Source: an uncultured bacterium (GTDB lineage Bacteria > Actinomycetota > Coriobacteriia > Coriobacteriales > Coriobacteriaceae). From it: DNA of 25,288 bases. The stretch is from contig CAJMMX010000033.1 of NCBI GenBank assembly GCA_905214615.1, positions 1 to 25,288 of the forward strand. The letters are read 5' to 3'. The notes beneath the pieces were generated by a model, which saw nothing but the letters and a program-made list of their open reading frames with translations, did not search any database and was not told the DNA's origin. The translations under genes and the position numbers were made by a program. Positions 1 to 5,682 of this stretch are shown in pieces; the first letter of the stretch is position 1, and every line of letters begins with the position of its first letter.

Positions 1-340
1 AATCCAAGTTAGACCATTTCAAATGGTTCGATGTCTGCCCGGATGCGACACTGAAGTAAGTGTCCATCCTCGCAGTATCCGGTTCTCAAGGTGCACGCTT
101 TGCGGCTGATCCGGTCCGACCGGGCCGCGCGGCAAGGAGATATATTGCCAGACCGCGAAGCCCTGTGGGACGTCAATTCCACTCTTCACAAGTCCTACAC
201 AACATATTGCTTTCTATAGGTAATAGAAAGACTGGTGCGGATCTTCCGCACGTATCAGATGATGGCCCTTTGGTTCAGGAATATATAGAGATCGGTCACC
301 TATAAATGTTTATCTACCCGCGCTTTTAGCAATGTAAACC
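1..340 (-). promoter_or_regulatory. Probable leader region of a leftward rRNA operon
   Basis: No convincing gene lies here. Read on the minus strand, positions 83-101 give GCACCTTGAGAACCGGATA, a motif style typical of actinobacterial rRNA leader and spacer sequences (CTTGAGAACnnnATA upstream of 16S or 23S). It is followed by two compact hairpins that are common in such leaders: arms around 42-69 (GACACT/AGTGTC core) and 13-27 (ACCATT/AATGGT). A third hairpin lies at 211-229. Because rplT lies directly upstream and ends in its own terminator, this would be the operon leader rather than a 16S-23S spacer. One possible promoter is TTTACA (333-338) with a 16-bp spacer and TAGATA (311-316). No rRNA sequence itself is inside the window, so the assignment is inference from motif memory. 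Confidence 0.35.
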
Positions 341-350
341 GCGCTTCAGA

Positions 351-389
351 TAAAAAGAGGGAGTGCCGCGCACAACGCGACACTCCCCT
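351..389 (-). terminator. Rho-independent terminator of infC-rpmI-rplT
   Basis: On the minus strand a GC-rich stem with arms GGGAGTGtCGCG and CGCGgCACTCCC closes a TTGTG loop and is followed by TCTTTTTATC. It starts about 20 bp after the rplT stop codon, which is the expected place for the end of the ribosomal protein operon. Confidence 0.9.
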
Positions 390-408
390 AGCGATTCAAC
401 AGAATCTA

Positions 409-768
409 TTAGGCCTCGAGGGCCTTCTTGGCAATGGCAGCCAGCTCGTTGAAGGACTCGATGTCCTCGTAAGCCATCTGAGCCAGGACCTTACGGTCGA
501 GCTCGATGCCGGCAACCTTCAGGCCGTGCATGAACTGAGAGTAAGAGATGTCGTTCAGGCGAGCAGCAGCGTTGATACGGGTGATCCAGAGAGAACGGAT
601 CTCGCGCTTCTTGTTGCGGCGATCACGATACTGATACTGCAGGGAGTGCTGGACCTGCTCTTTAGCATGCTTGTAAGTACGCGAAGCGGCACCGTAGTAA
701 CCCTTCGCACGGTGCATAACGGTACGGCGCTTCTTCTTGGCGGCAACAGCGCGCTTAATACGTGCCAT
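409..768 (-). CDS. rplT: 50S ribosomal protein L20
   Basis: This 119-residue basic protein is L20, a 23S rRNA-binding protein needed early in large-subunit assembly and, in many bacteria, the autoregulator of the infC-rpmI-rplT operon. The whole length matches the family (about 118 residues). The N-terminus is the usual Lys/Arg-rich rRNA-binding extension (MARIKRAVAAKKKRRTVM), followed by the conserved AKGYYGAASRTYKHAKEQV stretch and the globular C-terminal half with the ITRINAAARLND segment. The ATG has AGGAG ten bases upstream. It is the last gene of the operon, 46 bp after rpmI, and is followed by a strong terminator. Identification is secure; autoregulation is inferred from the family and from the leader structure upstream of infC. 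Confidence 0.98.
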   Translation of the reverse strand: MARIKRAVAAKKKRRTVMHRAKGYYGAASRTYKHAKEQVQHSLQYQYRDRRNKKREIRSLWITRINAAARLNDISYSQFMHGLKVAGIELDRKVLAQMAYEDIESFNELAAIAKKALEA

Positions 769-814
769 GTTCTATCAACTCCTAGACGGTAAAACGAAAA
801 ACGGGAACGCGAAC

Positions 815-1006
815 TTAGGCGAGACGCGACTTGATGACCTTGCGGTCGGCAGCGGCGATCTCGGTCTCCTGACGGAAGCCACGCTTACGCTTGGTGGACT
901 TCTTGCTCAGGATGTGGCTCTTGAAAGCCTTGGCGCGCATAAGCTTGCCGGTACCAGTCTTGCGGAAACGCTTCTTGGTGCCGCTGTGGGACTTCATCTT
1001 AGGCAT
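815..1006 (-). CDS. rpmI: 50S ribosomal protein L35
   Basis: This 63-residue, very basic protein is L35, a small large-subunit protein. The start MPKMKSHSGTKKRFRKTGTG is the diagnostic L35 N-terminus, and the central KAFKSHILSKKSTKRKRGFR matches the family core. Length is normal (about 64-65 residues). The ATG is preceded by AGGAG at a six-base spacing. It lies between infC (32 bp upstream) and rplT, the standard bacterial order, so co-transcription is expected. Confidence 0.97.
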   Translation of the reverse strand: MPKMKSHSGTKKRFRKTGTGKLMRAKAFKSHILSKKSTKRKRGFRQETEIAAADRKVIKSRLA

Positions 1007-1038
1007 GAAATACTCCTTAATCGGTTACAGAACACTAG

Positions 1039-1593
1039 TTACTTGGTATCGCTTGCCGCTTTATCCTCATCGAAGGCGCCCTTAATCGGGGCGAGCAGCA
1101 TAAGCATGTTACGGCCTTCCATCTTAGGCTTGGACTCGACCGTAGCGTAAGGCTTGAGATCCTCGGCGAGACGCTCGAGAACGTTAAGACCCTGCTCCGG
1201 GTGAGCCATCTCACGGCCGCGGAACATGATGGTGATCTTAACGCGTGCGCCCTTCTTGAGGAAACGCAGAACGTGGCCCTTCTTGGTCTCGTAATCGCCA
1301 ACGTCAATCTTGGGTCGGAACTTCATTTCCTTGACCTCGACCTTGGACTGGTTCTTACGAGCGGCCTTGGCCTTCATGGCCTGCTGGTACTTGAACTTAC
1401 CGTAGTCCATGACCTTGCAGACCGGCGGCTCCGCGTTGGGAGCGATCTCGACCAGGTCGAGACCCTGATCGTCAGCGACGCGCTGGGCATCGCGGATGGC
1501 GAACAGGCCGAGCTGAGAGCCATCGACGCCAATCAAACGACACGAAGATGCAGTGATCTCGTCGTTGATGCGGGTGTCATCAGACTTAGCTAT
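1039..1593 (-). CDS. infC: Translation initiation factor IF-3 (probable AUA start)
   Basis: IF-3 binds the 30S subunit, prevents premature 50S joining and checks start-codon and initiator tRNA pairing. The N-terminal domain begins with the typical KSDDTRINDEI, followed by RLIGVDGSQLG; a lysine-rich linker (around residues 75-90) leads to the C-terminal domain with EMKFRPKIDVGDYETK and the IMFRGREMAHPEQG segment. The longest frame starts at an ATG at 1608, but that ATG overlaps the only good Shine-Dalgarno, GGAGGT (1600-1605). The first in-frame codon at a workable distance (7 bases) is ATA at 1591-1593. IF-3 genes characteristically use non-canonical start codons (AUU, AUC, AUA) so that IF-3 represses its own synthesis, so I place the start at 1593, giving 184 residues. 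The alternative start at 1608 adds five residues. Confidence 0.95.
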   Translation of the reverse strand: MAKSDDTRINDEITASSCRLIGVDGSQLGLFAIRDAQRVADDQGLDLVEIAPNAEPPVCKVMDYGKFKYQQAMKAKAARKNQSKVEVKEMKFRPKIDVGDYETKKGHVLRFLKKGARVKITIMFRGREMAHPEQGLNVLERLAEDLKPYATVESKPKMEGRNMLMLLAPIKGAFDEDKAASDTK

Positions 1594-1610
1594 TTTCCCT
1601 ACCTCCATTC

Positions 1611-1647
1611 ATAAAAAAATAACCCGGCGCTTCTCAGCAACCAGGTC
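1611..1647 (-). terminator. Attenuator-type terminator in the infC leader
   Basis: Minus-strand arms ACCTGG (1641-1646) and CCGGGT (1622-1627) form a six-pair stem, with GCT/AGC pairing inside around a GAGA loop, followed by ATTTTTT that runs straight into the infC start region. An intrinsic terminator placed just before infC fits a leader attenuator rather than an upstream gene end, because no gene lies between it and the promoter candidate near 1780. Confidence 0.6.
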
Positions 1648-1765
1648 GTACACATAGACTCCTCGATTTGAGGAAGGGAATCTAAGTTGTATGACCAGTC
1701 AGCTGCTCATTGGCGCCAAAAGGTGGGAACCCTCAGGTTCCTCTTTAGGGCATTGCGGGAACAAC
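1611..1765 (-). ncRNA. infC-rpmI-rplT leader, candidate L20-type regulatory leader
   Basis: About 150 nt of untranslated leader separates the promoter candidate from infC. Besides the attenuator hairpin it contains, on the minus strand, a GGAACC/GGTTCC hairpin (1728-1743) and a CCTC/GAGG hairpin (about 1660-1675). L20 leaders in Firmicutes and gamma-proteobacteria work through such leaders, by transcription attenuation or by translational repression. The actinobacterial version is less documented, so the assignment rests on position, structure and the terminator, not on sequence similarity. Confidence 0.45.
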
Positions 1766-1774
1766 GCCTTGCGA

Positions 1775-1783
1775 ATAATAACA
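1775..1783 (-). promoter_or_regulatory. Extended -10 promoter candidate for infC operon
   Basis: Minus-strand TGTTATTAT is an extended -10 element (TGn plus TATTAT). No good -35 is seen at the usual distance, which is tolerated with an extended -10. It lies between the upstream terminator at 1814-1835 and the infC leader, so it is the natural promoter position. Confidence 0.4.
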
Positions 1784-1809
1784 CGTACAGCGCGTTATCA
1801 CATTACGTA

Positions 1810-1877
1810 CACGAAAAAGGGGCCTTGACCCCCTTGAACACTCGCTTGCATGAATGGTGCCCGAGGCGAGACTCGAA
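1810..1877 (-). repeat. Duplicated tRNA-Leu 3' end plus terminator
   Basis: This 68-bp segment repeats 1993-2061 with only a few differences (one indel and about three substitutions). It contains the last ~22 nt of tRNA-Leu (T-loop, T-stem, acceptor 3' strand and CCA) at 1856-1877, then the same spacer and terminator. Upstream of this piece the tRNA body is missing. Such tail copies are left when an element integrates into a tRNA 3' end, or when one of two tandem tRNA genes is deleted. Confidence 0.8.
1814..1835 (-). terminator. Terminator, duplicated copy of the tRNA-Leu terminator
   Basis: Minus-strand CAAGGGGGTCAAGGCCCCTTTTT forms a G5/C4 stem with a T-tract. It lies in the second copy of the tRNA-Leu tail and differs from the copy at 1997-2020 by one missing G. 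It insulates the infC operon from upstream transcription. Confidence 0.75.
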
Positions 1878-1996
1878 GGACCTTCACTTCGCGAAGCCCC
1901 GGGCTTCGGGCGCATGGCGTCCTCGCCACGCTCCGCTACAAACAGGCCACAGGCCTGTTTGCTTAACGCTCCGCGCGCTCACGCGAGTTCGGCACG

Positions 1997-2020
1997 AAAA
2001 AGGGGGCCTTGACCCCCTTG
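1997..2020 (-). terminator. tRNA-Leu terminator
   Basis: Minus-strand AAGGGGG, loop TCAAGG, CCCCCTT and then TTT, about 20 bp after the tRNA CCA end. It is a compact intrinsic terminator in the expected place. Confidence 0.85.
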
Positions 2021-2038
2021 AACGCTCACTTGCATGTA

Positions 2039-2125
2039 TGGTGCCCGAGGCGAGACTCGAACTCGCACGTTGTTGCCAACGGTGGATTTTGAGTCCACTG
2101 CGTCTGCCAATTCCGCCACTCGGGC
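2039..2125 (-). tRNA. tRNA-Leu (anticodon CAA)
   Basis: The minus strand folds into an 87-nt class II tRNA with encoded CCA. The acceptor stem is GCCCGAG/CTCGGGC, the anticodon stem GTGGA/TCCAC encloses the loop CTCAAAA with anticodon CAA (reads UUG), a long variable arm (CGTTGGCAACAACG region) is typical of leucine tRNAs, and the T arm is GCGAG-TTCGAGT-CTCGC with a consensus TTCGA loop. It lies 39 bp after the transglutaminase-like gene on the same strand and has its own terminator. I saw no clear -35/-10 pair; TAAACT near 2141-2146 is a weak -10 candidate. Confidence 0.96.
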
Positions 2126-2164
2126 ACGCAATGCGTGAGTTAGTTTATCACAGCTTTCTACCGA

Positions 2165-3598
2165 TTAGTCCGAAAATGGAACTTCGAGCATTTCGATGAG
2201 TTCGACCGTGCGGAGCATCTCGCGCCGACGGCATCCGCGACCGTCGACCGAAGCCTCACCCATCTGGTTATCGTAAGGGTCCTCGCGCATGCCGTCGAAA
2301 GAGGGCTCAAACTCTGCCTGGAATCGATTGTTGGACACCATACGCCACGGGTCGAGATTGCCAAAGTAGTGACGGCGGCGCCACTCCTCCCCCATCCTGC
2401 GAGCAGAAGATCCAAATGACACGTCGGCGTTGAGCCAACCGGTCTGCGGCGTATAGAACTCTGCCCAGTCGTGCGACCCCACCGAATCGGGCGCAACATA
2501 CAGGCCGCTCTGCCAACGGGCAGGCACGCCCGCGATACGGCACATGGTGATAAACGTGAGCGCCATAACGCCGCAATCGCCGCGGAGCGAATGCGCGCAG
2601 TCATCGGCAATAGATCCCAAAAGCAAGTACGGCGGCTGATAGCGATAGTCGATATACTGCGTCAGGTAATCATAGATAGCACGGGCGCGATCGAGCGGAT
2701 CCTCGAGCCCGTCAATGACACGGGCCGTCAGCTGCTGCAGATACGGCGTGAATGCAATGTGCGGACGGTCCTCGGAGGTGTCCACGGGCAGTGGCGCGTC
2801 CATGCAAGGATGCACCGGAAGCGCACCCCCATAGACATCACGATAAGCGGCATCAATTTGATAGCGATAGGTCACCGAGAATGAGCGCTCACTCGAAGAA
2901 GACCACGAGGCGGTACGCGCCGAAGCATTCGCGGGGGCAACAGCACCCTCCGGCGTCATATCGAGAACCTCGATATGAGACTGTTGACGACAGGCGGCGG
3001 CAACGGGTAGCCACGCGCGAACAGTCTCTCCATCTAGAGCACCGGGGACAGACACGGACGCTTTAAGCGTAATGACGCGAGCCAATCCGTTTTGTGACTC
3101 CATCTCCTTGAGCATCTCGTTGCGCAGTGCTATTCCGTCCGTAGAATCGGGCCGCATGCCGGGAACCTCTTTGGGATATACGCGAAGCGAATCGAGGAAG
3201 TTGTCGAGAACGAACAGTTCGCCATCGATAAAGCGCCAGTCAATACGTTTACGATTAATCAGGTCATCAAACTGCTCTTCGGTAAACTCTGGCCACTCCT
3301 CGCGAATCATCGCAATAGCCTGATCGCGCGACACCGAAAAATGAAGCGGCGTCTCGAGCATGCGATACCGCTCGGCACGAACACAAGCAGCCAGCGAAGG
3401 CTCGGGGTTCTGCTCCAAAAGGCGATCGCAGGCAGCAACAGCCTGCGTCAAATACCCGGCATCCTTAAGACGAAGAATCTCGGGCGGCAGTTCAACATCG
3501 AGATGACGAAAGTCATCACAGCGAACATCGACAGAGCAACCAACAGGACCCTCGTCAATAACCTTCCCATCCGAAGGCAGCACATCAATAACAGCCAT
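2165..3598 (-). CDS. Transglutaminase-like (papain-like fold) protein
   Basis: The C-terminal half carries a transglutaminase-like core with its catalytic triad visible: Cys in LRGDCGVMA, His in SHDWAEFY and Asp in NADVSFG. These are typical of bacterial transglut_core proteins, which act as proteases, amidases or cross-linking enzymes; the substrate cannot be told. The N-terminal ~150 residues (DAGYLTQAVAACDRLLEQ, then an acidic helical region with EEWPEFTEEQFDDLI) resemble a helical lead domain followed by a middle beta domain. No signal peptide or membrane segment is seen, so it is probably cytosolic. Three nested ATGs are possible: 3634, 3610 and 3598. I chose 3598 because GGAG sits six bases before it; AAGGG before 3610 is an alternative. 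The gene stands alone before the tRNA. Confidence 0.8.
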   Translation of the reverse strand: MAVIDVLPSDGKVIDEGPVGCSVDVRCDDFRHLDVELPPEILRLKDAGYLTQAVAACDRLLEQNPEPSLAACVRAERYRMLETPLHFSVSRDQAIAMIREEWPEFTEEQFDDLINRKRIDWRFIDGELFVLDNFLDSLRVYPKEVPGMRPDSTDGIALRNEMLKEMESQNGLARVITLKASVSVPGALDGETVRAWLPVAAACRQQSHIEVLDMTPEGAVAPANASARTASWSSSSERSFSVTYRYQIDAAYRDVYGGALPVHPCMDAPLPVDTSEDRPHIAFTPYLQQLTARVIDGLEDPLDRARAIYDYLTQYIDYRYQPPYLLLGSIADDCAHSLRGDCGVMALTFITMCRIAGVPARWQSGLYVAPDSVGSHDWAEFYTPQTGWLNADVSFGSSARRMGEEWRRRHYFGNLDPWRMVSNNRFQAEFEPSFDGMREDPYDNQMGEASVDGRGCRRREMLRTVELIEMLEVPFSD

Positions 3599-3740
3599 AT
3601 CAAACTCCATGTCACTAGAACCCTTGAAGCCCATTGTAGCGAGATAAAAAAGAAAGCCCCAATTAAGGAGCCCCCAACACTGATAAACGGTGCCTATAAA
3701 AAATGAATTCAGCCCAGTAACCCTGCGGCGTTAAACGAAT

Positions 3741-3830
3741 GAAGCCCCGTCCCCCGGAGCTGTTTCCTTGGCGCGACTTCTGGCAAAGCCAGGTGAGCGC
3801 AAGGGAAAAGCGTAGGGCGAACGGGGCCTC
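3741..3830 (-). ncRNA. Stem-rich element after the aldolase gene, unassigned
   Basis: Three nested helices stack on one axis. The outer helix pairs 3741-3750 with 3821-3830 (10 bp; the one A-C mismatch on the plus strand becomes a G-U pair on the minus strand). The middle helix pairs TTTCCTT-G-GCGC (3763-3774) with GCGC-AAGG-G-AAA (3797-3808), with one bulged base on each side. The apical hairpin is CTGGC-aaa-GCCAG (3780-3792). It lies 23 bp beyond the fba stop. On the minus strand it is followed only by a weak T-rich run, so it could be an unusual terminator, a processed 3'-UTR RNA or an independent RNA. I checked it from memory against SRP RNA, tmRNA, RNase P, 6S and common riboswitches and found no match. 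Confidence 0.4.
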
Positions 3831-3853
3831 CGACGGGAACGTTAAACCGCTAC

Positions 3854-4720
3854 TTACGCCTTGTTGACGGAGCCAAACTCCTCCATGAGCTCCTTGGTGC
3901 GGGCAACGATGTTGTAGCGACCAGGCTTGAGGAGCTTACGGGGGTCAAAGCCCTTGCCCTGCTGATCCTTGCCAGCCTCGATGTACTCGCGAACGCCCTT
4001 GGCGAAGACGAGCTGCAGGTCGGTGTTGACGTTGATCTTGGAGATACCCAGGGAGATGGCCTTCTTGATCTGATCCTCGGGGATGCCGGTGCCACCGTGC
4101 AGGACGAGGGGCAGGTCGCCGGTCTGGGCCTTAATCTCGCCCAGGCGCTCGAAGGAAAGGCCAGCCCAGTCGGCAGGGTACACGCCGTGGATGTTGCCGA
4201 TACCGCAGGCGAGGAAGTCGACGCCCAGGTCAGCGATCTGTTTGCACTCAGCAGGATCAGCGAGCTCGCCGCTGGAAGTCACGCCGTCCTCGGTGCCACC
4301 GATGCCGCCGACCTCGGCCTCGATGGACATGCCCTTGGAGTGGGCAAGCTCAACGAGCTCCTTGGTGCGGTCGAGGTTAAGCTGGAAGGTCTCCTCGTGA
4401 GAGCCGTCATACATGATGGACGTGAAGCCGGCCTCGATGCACTTGAAGCAGTCTTCGTAAGAACCGTGATCGAGGTGAAGGGCGACGGGAACGGTAACGC
4501 CCGTGGCCTCGACGGCAGCCTTGACCATGTCGGCGCAGACCTTGAAACCGCCCATCCACTTAGCGGCACCAGCGGTGCACTGAAGGATCAGCGGAGACTT
4601 GGCCTCCTCGGCGGCCTGGAGAATAGCCAGGGTCCACTCGAGGTTGTTGGTGTTGAAGGCACCGAGACCGTACTTGCCGGCCTCGGCCTTCTTGAGCATG
4701 TCTGCTGCGTTGACGAGCAT
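3854..4720 (-). CDS. fba: Class II fructose-1,6-bisphosphate aldolase
   Basis: Zinc-dependent class II aldolase, 288 residues, which reversibly cleaves fructose-1,6-bisphosphate to dihydroxyacetone phosphate and glyceraldehyde-3-phosphate in glycolysis and gluconeogenesis. The N-terminus MLVNAADMLKKAEAGKYGLG is standard for the family. Visible active-site motifs are HLDHG (82-86, catalytic Asp and zinc His), EAEVGGIGG (134-142), NIHG (176-179, zinc His), LHGGTG (207-212, zinc His) and the phosphate-binding KINVNTDLQ. The open frame extends 32 codons upstream, but the ATG at 4720 has AGGAGG eight bases before it, and family homology begins there. Tagatose-bisphosphate aldolase is the main alternative; the absence of sugar-utilisation genes nearby favours a glycolytic role. 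It is a single-gene unit. Confidence 0.93.
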   Translation of the reverse strand: MLVNAADMLKKAEAGKYGLGAFNTNNLEWTLAILQAAEEAKSPLILQCTAGAAKWMGGFKVCADMVKAAVEATGVTVPVALHLDHGSYEDCFKCIEAGFTSIMYDGSHEETFQLNLDRTKELVELAHSKGMSIEAEVGGIGGTEDGVTSSGELADPAECKQIADLGVDFLACGIGNIHGVYPADWAGLSFERLGEIKAQTGDLPLVLHGGTGIPEDQIKKAISLGISKINVNTDLQLVFAKGVREYIEAGKDQQGKGFDPRKLLKPGRYNIVARTKELMEEFGSVNKA

Positions 4721-4760
4721 AAAAGAAACCTCCTGTAAGGTTGCTCCGATAACGCCTGAG

Positions 4761-4806
4761 ATTTTACCACGGCGCACCCGGGCATAAACGTTCGTTTGTT
4801 CACGAA
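4761..4806 (-). promoter_or_regulatory. fba promoter candidate with upstream palindrome
   Basis: Minus-strand TGGTAAAAT (4761-4769) is an extended -10 element located 41 bp before the fba ATG. An inverted repeat TTCGT-N6-ACGAA (4791-4806) lies about 20 bp upstream, overlapping the -35 to -50 zone, a plausible regulator site. No -35 consensus is present. The regulator is unknown. Confidence 0.4.
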
Positions 4807-4914
4807 TATCGTCCAAACAGACTTTTTTGACCGTTTGCCCTACGGAATCAACCCGTTGGGGAAAAATAGCTTGACGTTTGGACGCTTCTCGTGCTTCAAA
4901 AGCCGACTATTAAG

Positions 4915-5598
4915 CTACATCTGCATGAACGGGTTTTGCATGAGCTCGCGTGCCATGGTGGTCGAATCACCATGGCCGGTTAGGCAAACGGCATCGGGCG
5001 GAAGAAGCCGGGCGAGCTTGGAGAGCGAGCGCAGAATCGCTGCCTCGTCGCCACCGGCAAGATCGGTGCGGCCGTGGCTGCCCGGGAATAGCGTGTCGCC
5101 CACAAAAGCAATGTTCCCCTGCTCGGTGGCAGCAAACAAGACGATCCCGCCCGGCGTATGCCCCGGCGTCTCGATCACCTGCAGGCAGATATCGCCCACC
5201 TCGATAGCATCGCCCTCGGCGAGCAGGCGCGTCGGCTCCCCGGGGTCGGGCGTCTCAATGCCCCACATAGCTCGCTGCTCCTCGATGTTCGCATGCGGCA
5301 CCGTCACATCCTTAGCACACAGCTCATACTGGCAGCCCTCGCCAACGGTGGTTCGCACGCCGGCAACACCACCAACATGATCGGCATGGCCATGAGTGCA
5401 TACGGCGCCAAGCACGCGTACGCCGGGATGCTCGGCTCGAATATGCTCCACCAAACGCTCGCCTTCCCATGCGGGGTCGATAATCACGCACTCATTGTCC
5501 GAAATAACAGCATAGCTATTGGTCTGAATGGGACCGTTTACGAGCGTCTCAATCTCGACCGATCCCTTGGGAGTTAAATCCAAGGACACAGCACTCAT
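4915..5598 (-). CDS. Metallo-beta-lactamase-fold hydrolase (glyoxalase II-like)
   Basis: This 227-residue protein has all metal ligands of the MBL fold: THGHADH (H69, H71, D73, H74), GHTPG (H147), FVGDTLFPGSHGRTD (D168) and TGHGDST (H209). The order and the GRTD motif place it with the YcbL/GloB-like thioester hydrolases, many of which hydrolyse S-lactoylglutathione or related thioesters; the substrate here is unproven, and Coriobacteriia usually lack glutathione. No signal peptide, so cytosolic. The ATG has an AGGAGAGGG stretch just upstream. It follows the rel gene by 84 bp across a perfect hairpin, so it may be a distal, separately stabilised gene of the recJ-rel unit. Downstream, a weak stem ending in ATTTTT (about 4863-4917) could be its terminator. 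Confidence 0.88.
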   Translation of the reverse strand: MSAVSLDLTPKGSVEIETLVNGPIQTNSYAVISDNECVIIDPAWEGERLVEHIRAEHPGVRVLGAVCTHGHADHVGGVAGVRTTVGEGCQYELCAKDVTVPHANIEEQRAMWGIETPDPGEPTRLLAEGDAIEVGDICLQVIETPGHTPGGIVLFAATEQGNIAFVGDTLFPGSHGRTDLAGGDEAAILRSLSKLARLLPPDAVCLTGHGDSTTMARELMQNPFMQM

Positions 5599-5619
5599 GT
5601 CCCTCTCCTCTCTATAGAA

Positions 5620-5645
5620 CTCGAGGCATCAAACGATGCCTCGAG
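5620..5645 (-). terminator. Perfect 11-bp hairpin between rel and the MBL gene
   Basis: CTCGAGGCATC (5620-5630), loop AAAC, GATGCCTCGAG (5635-5645). On the minus strand it is followed only by TTCTATAG, so it lacks a strong T-tract. It can be a weak terminator after rel or an mRNA-stabilising or processing hairpin before the next gene. Confidence 0.55.
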
Positions 5646-5682
5646 CGTAGCGAATATCAATAATGTGACACGTTCGTCGCGA

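Noticed and set aside
60..305. An 81-codon plus-strand open frame at the left edge
   Set aside because: No Shine-Dalgarno and no family features; it crosses the rRNA-leader-like motif and hairpins of the opposite strand.
1687..2199. A 170-codon plus-strand open frame
   Set aside because: It runs antisense through tRNA-Leu, two terminators and the duplicated tRNA tail, so it cannot be a real gene.
3741..3830. Bacterial SRP (4.5S) RNA
   Set aside because: The overall hairpin shape is similar, but the diagnostic GGAA-type apical loop and AGCAG internal loop are absent.
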